From Bacteroidota bacterium (GTDB taxonomy: Bacteria; Bacteroidota; Bacteroidia; Chitinophagales; Chitinophagaceae), in the NCBI GenBank assembly GCA_029778965.1, contig JAKPBL010000315.1:1-6202 (forward strand): a stretch of DNA of 6,202 bases. Reading direction: 5' to 3'. Below the pieces are notes generated by a model. It saw nothing but the letters and a program-made list of their open reading frames with translations. It was not told the origin of the DNA and searched no databases. Each line of letters starts with the position of its first letter. Position 1 is the first letter of the stretch. Shown piece by piece: positions 6,169 through 6,202 of this stretch. The position numbers and the translations under genes are program-made.

Positions 6169-6202
6169 ATGAACAAAGCATCCAGGAAATCGGAGGCGCT
6201 TG
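6169..6202 (+). CDS. Start of an unidentified gene (11 codons visible)
   Basis: ATG at 6169 opens a frame reading M-N-K-A-S-R-K-S-E-A-L to the right edge. Support is the perfect -7 element five bases upstream, placed as at the M20 gene, and a position 40 bases after the M20 stop. The visible residues are basic and hydrophilic, with no signal peptide start apparent. Too little is present to suggest a family. Confidence 0.5.
   Translation, partial: MNKASRKSEAL

Overview
The window looks like chromosomal DNA from a fairly GC-rich member of the Bacteroidota, most likely the Chitinophagaceae. This rests on three things visible in the sequence: start sites without Shine-Dalgarno sequences, TAnnTTTG-type -7 promoter elements just ahead of start codons, and signal peptides followed by glutamine. 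The family-level placement is an inference from gene style, not a search result. I see no rRNA, tRNA, CRISPR array, insertion sequence or prophage gene.

Left part (1..3724, minus strand): two exported amidohydrolase-family genes lie head to tail, one base apart. The first (653..3724) encodes a 1023-residue protein with two amidohydrolase modules separated by a beta-rich segment. The second module has a full set of candidate metal ligands. The first has lost the HxH metal motif. The next gene (1..651, running off the left edge) encodes a third module, which also lacks HxH (N-T-N instead) and resembles the degenerate first module. The pair therefore looks like a periplasmic system with one active and two degenerate modules.

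Middle (3725..3798): a 74-bp divergent promoter region. It holds a 10-bp inverted repeat (9/10 match) whose two arms each contain a -7-like element pointing outward, one toward the amidohydrolases and one toward deoC.

Right part (3799..6202, plus strand): deoC (deoxyribose-phosphate aldolase), a small exported SPOR-domain protein, a cytoplasmic M20D-type N-acyl-amino-acid amidohydrolase, and the first codons of another gene. The M20 gene and the last gene each have a perfect TAnnTTTG element 4-5 bases before ATG, so their mRNAs may be leaderless or nearly so. deoC, the SPOR gene and the M20 gene are closely spaced but have no obvious shared pathway. The only common theme is salvage and breakdown: deoxyribose phosphate, acylated amino acids and, on the other strand, probably peptides or cyclic amides. 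The most interesting items are the mixed active/degenerate amidohydrolase pair and the symmetric divergent promoter.
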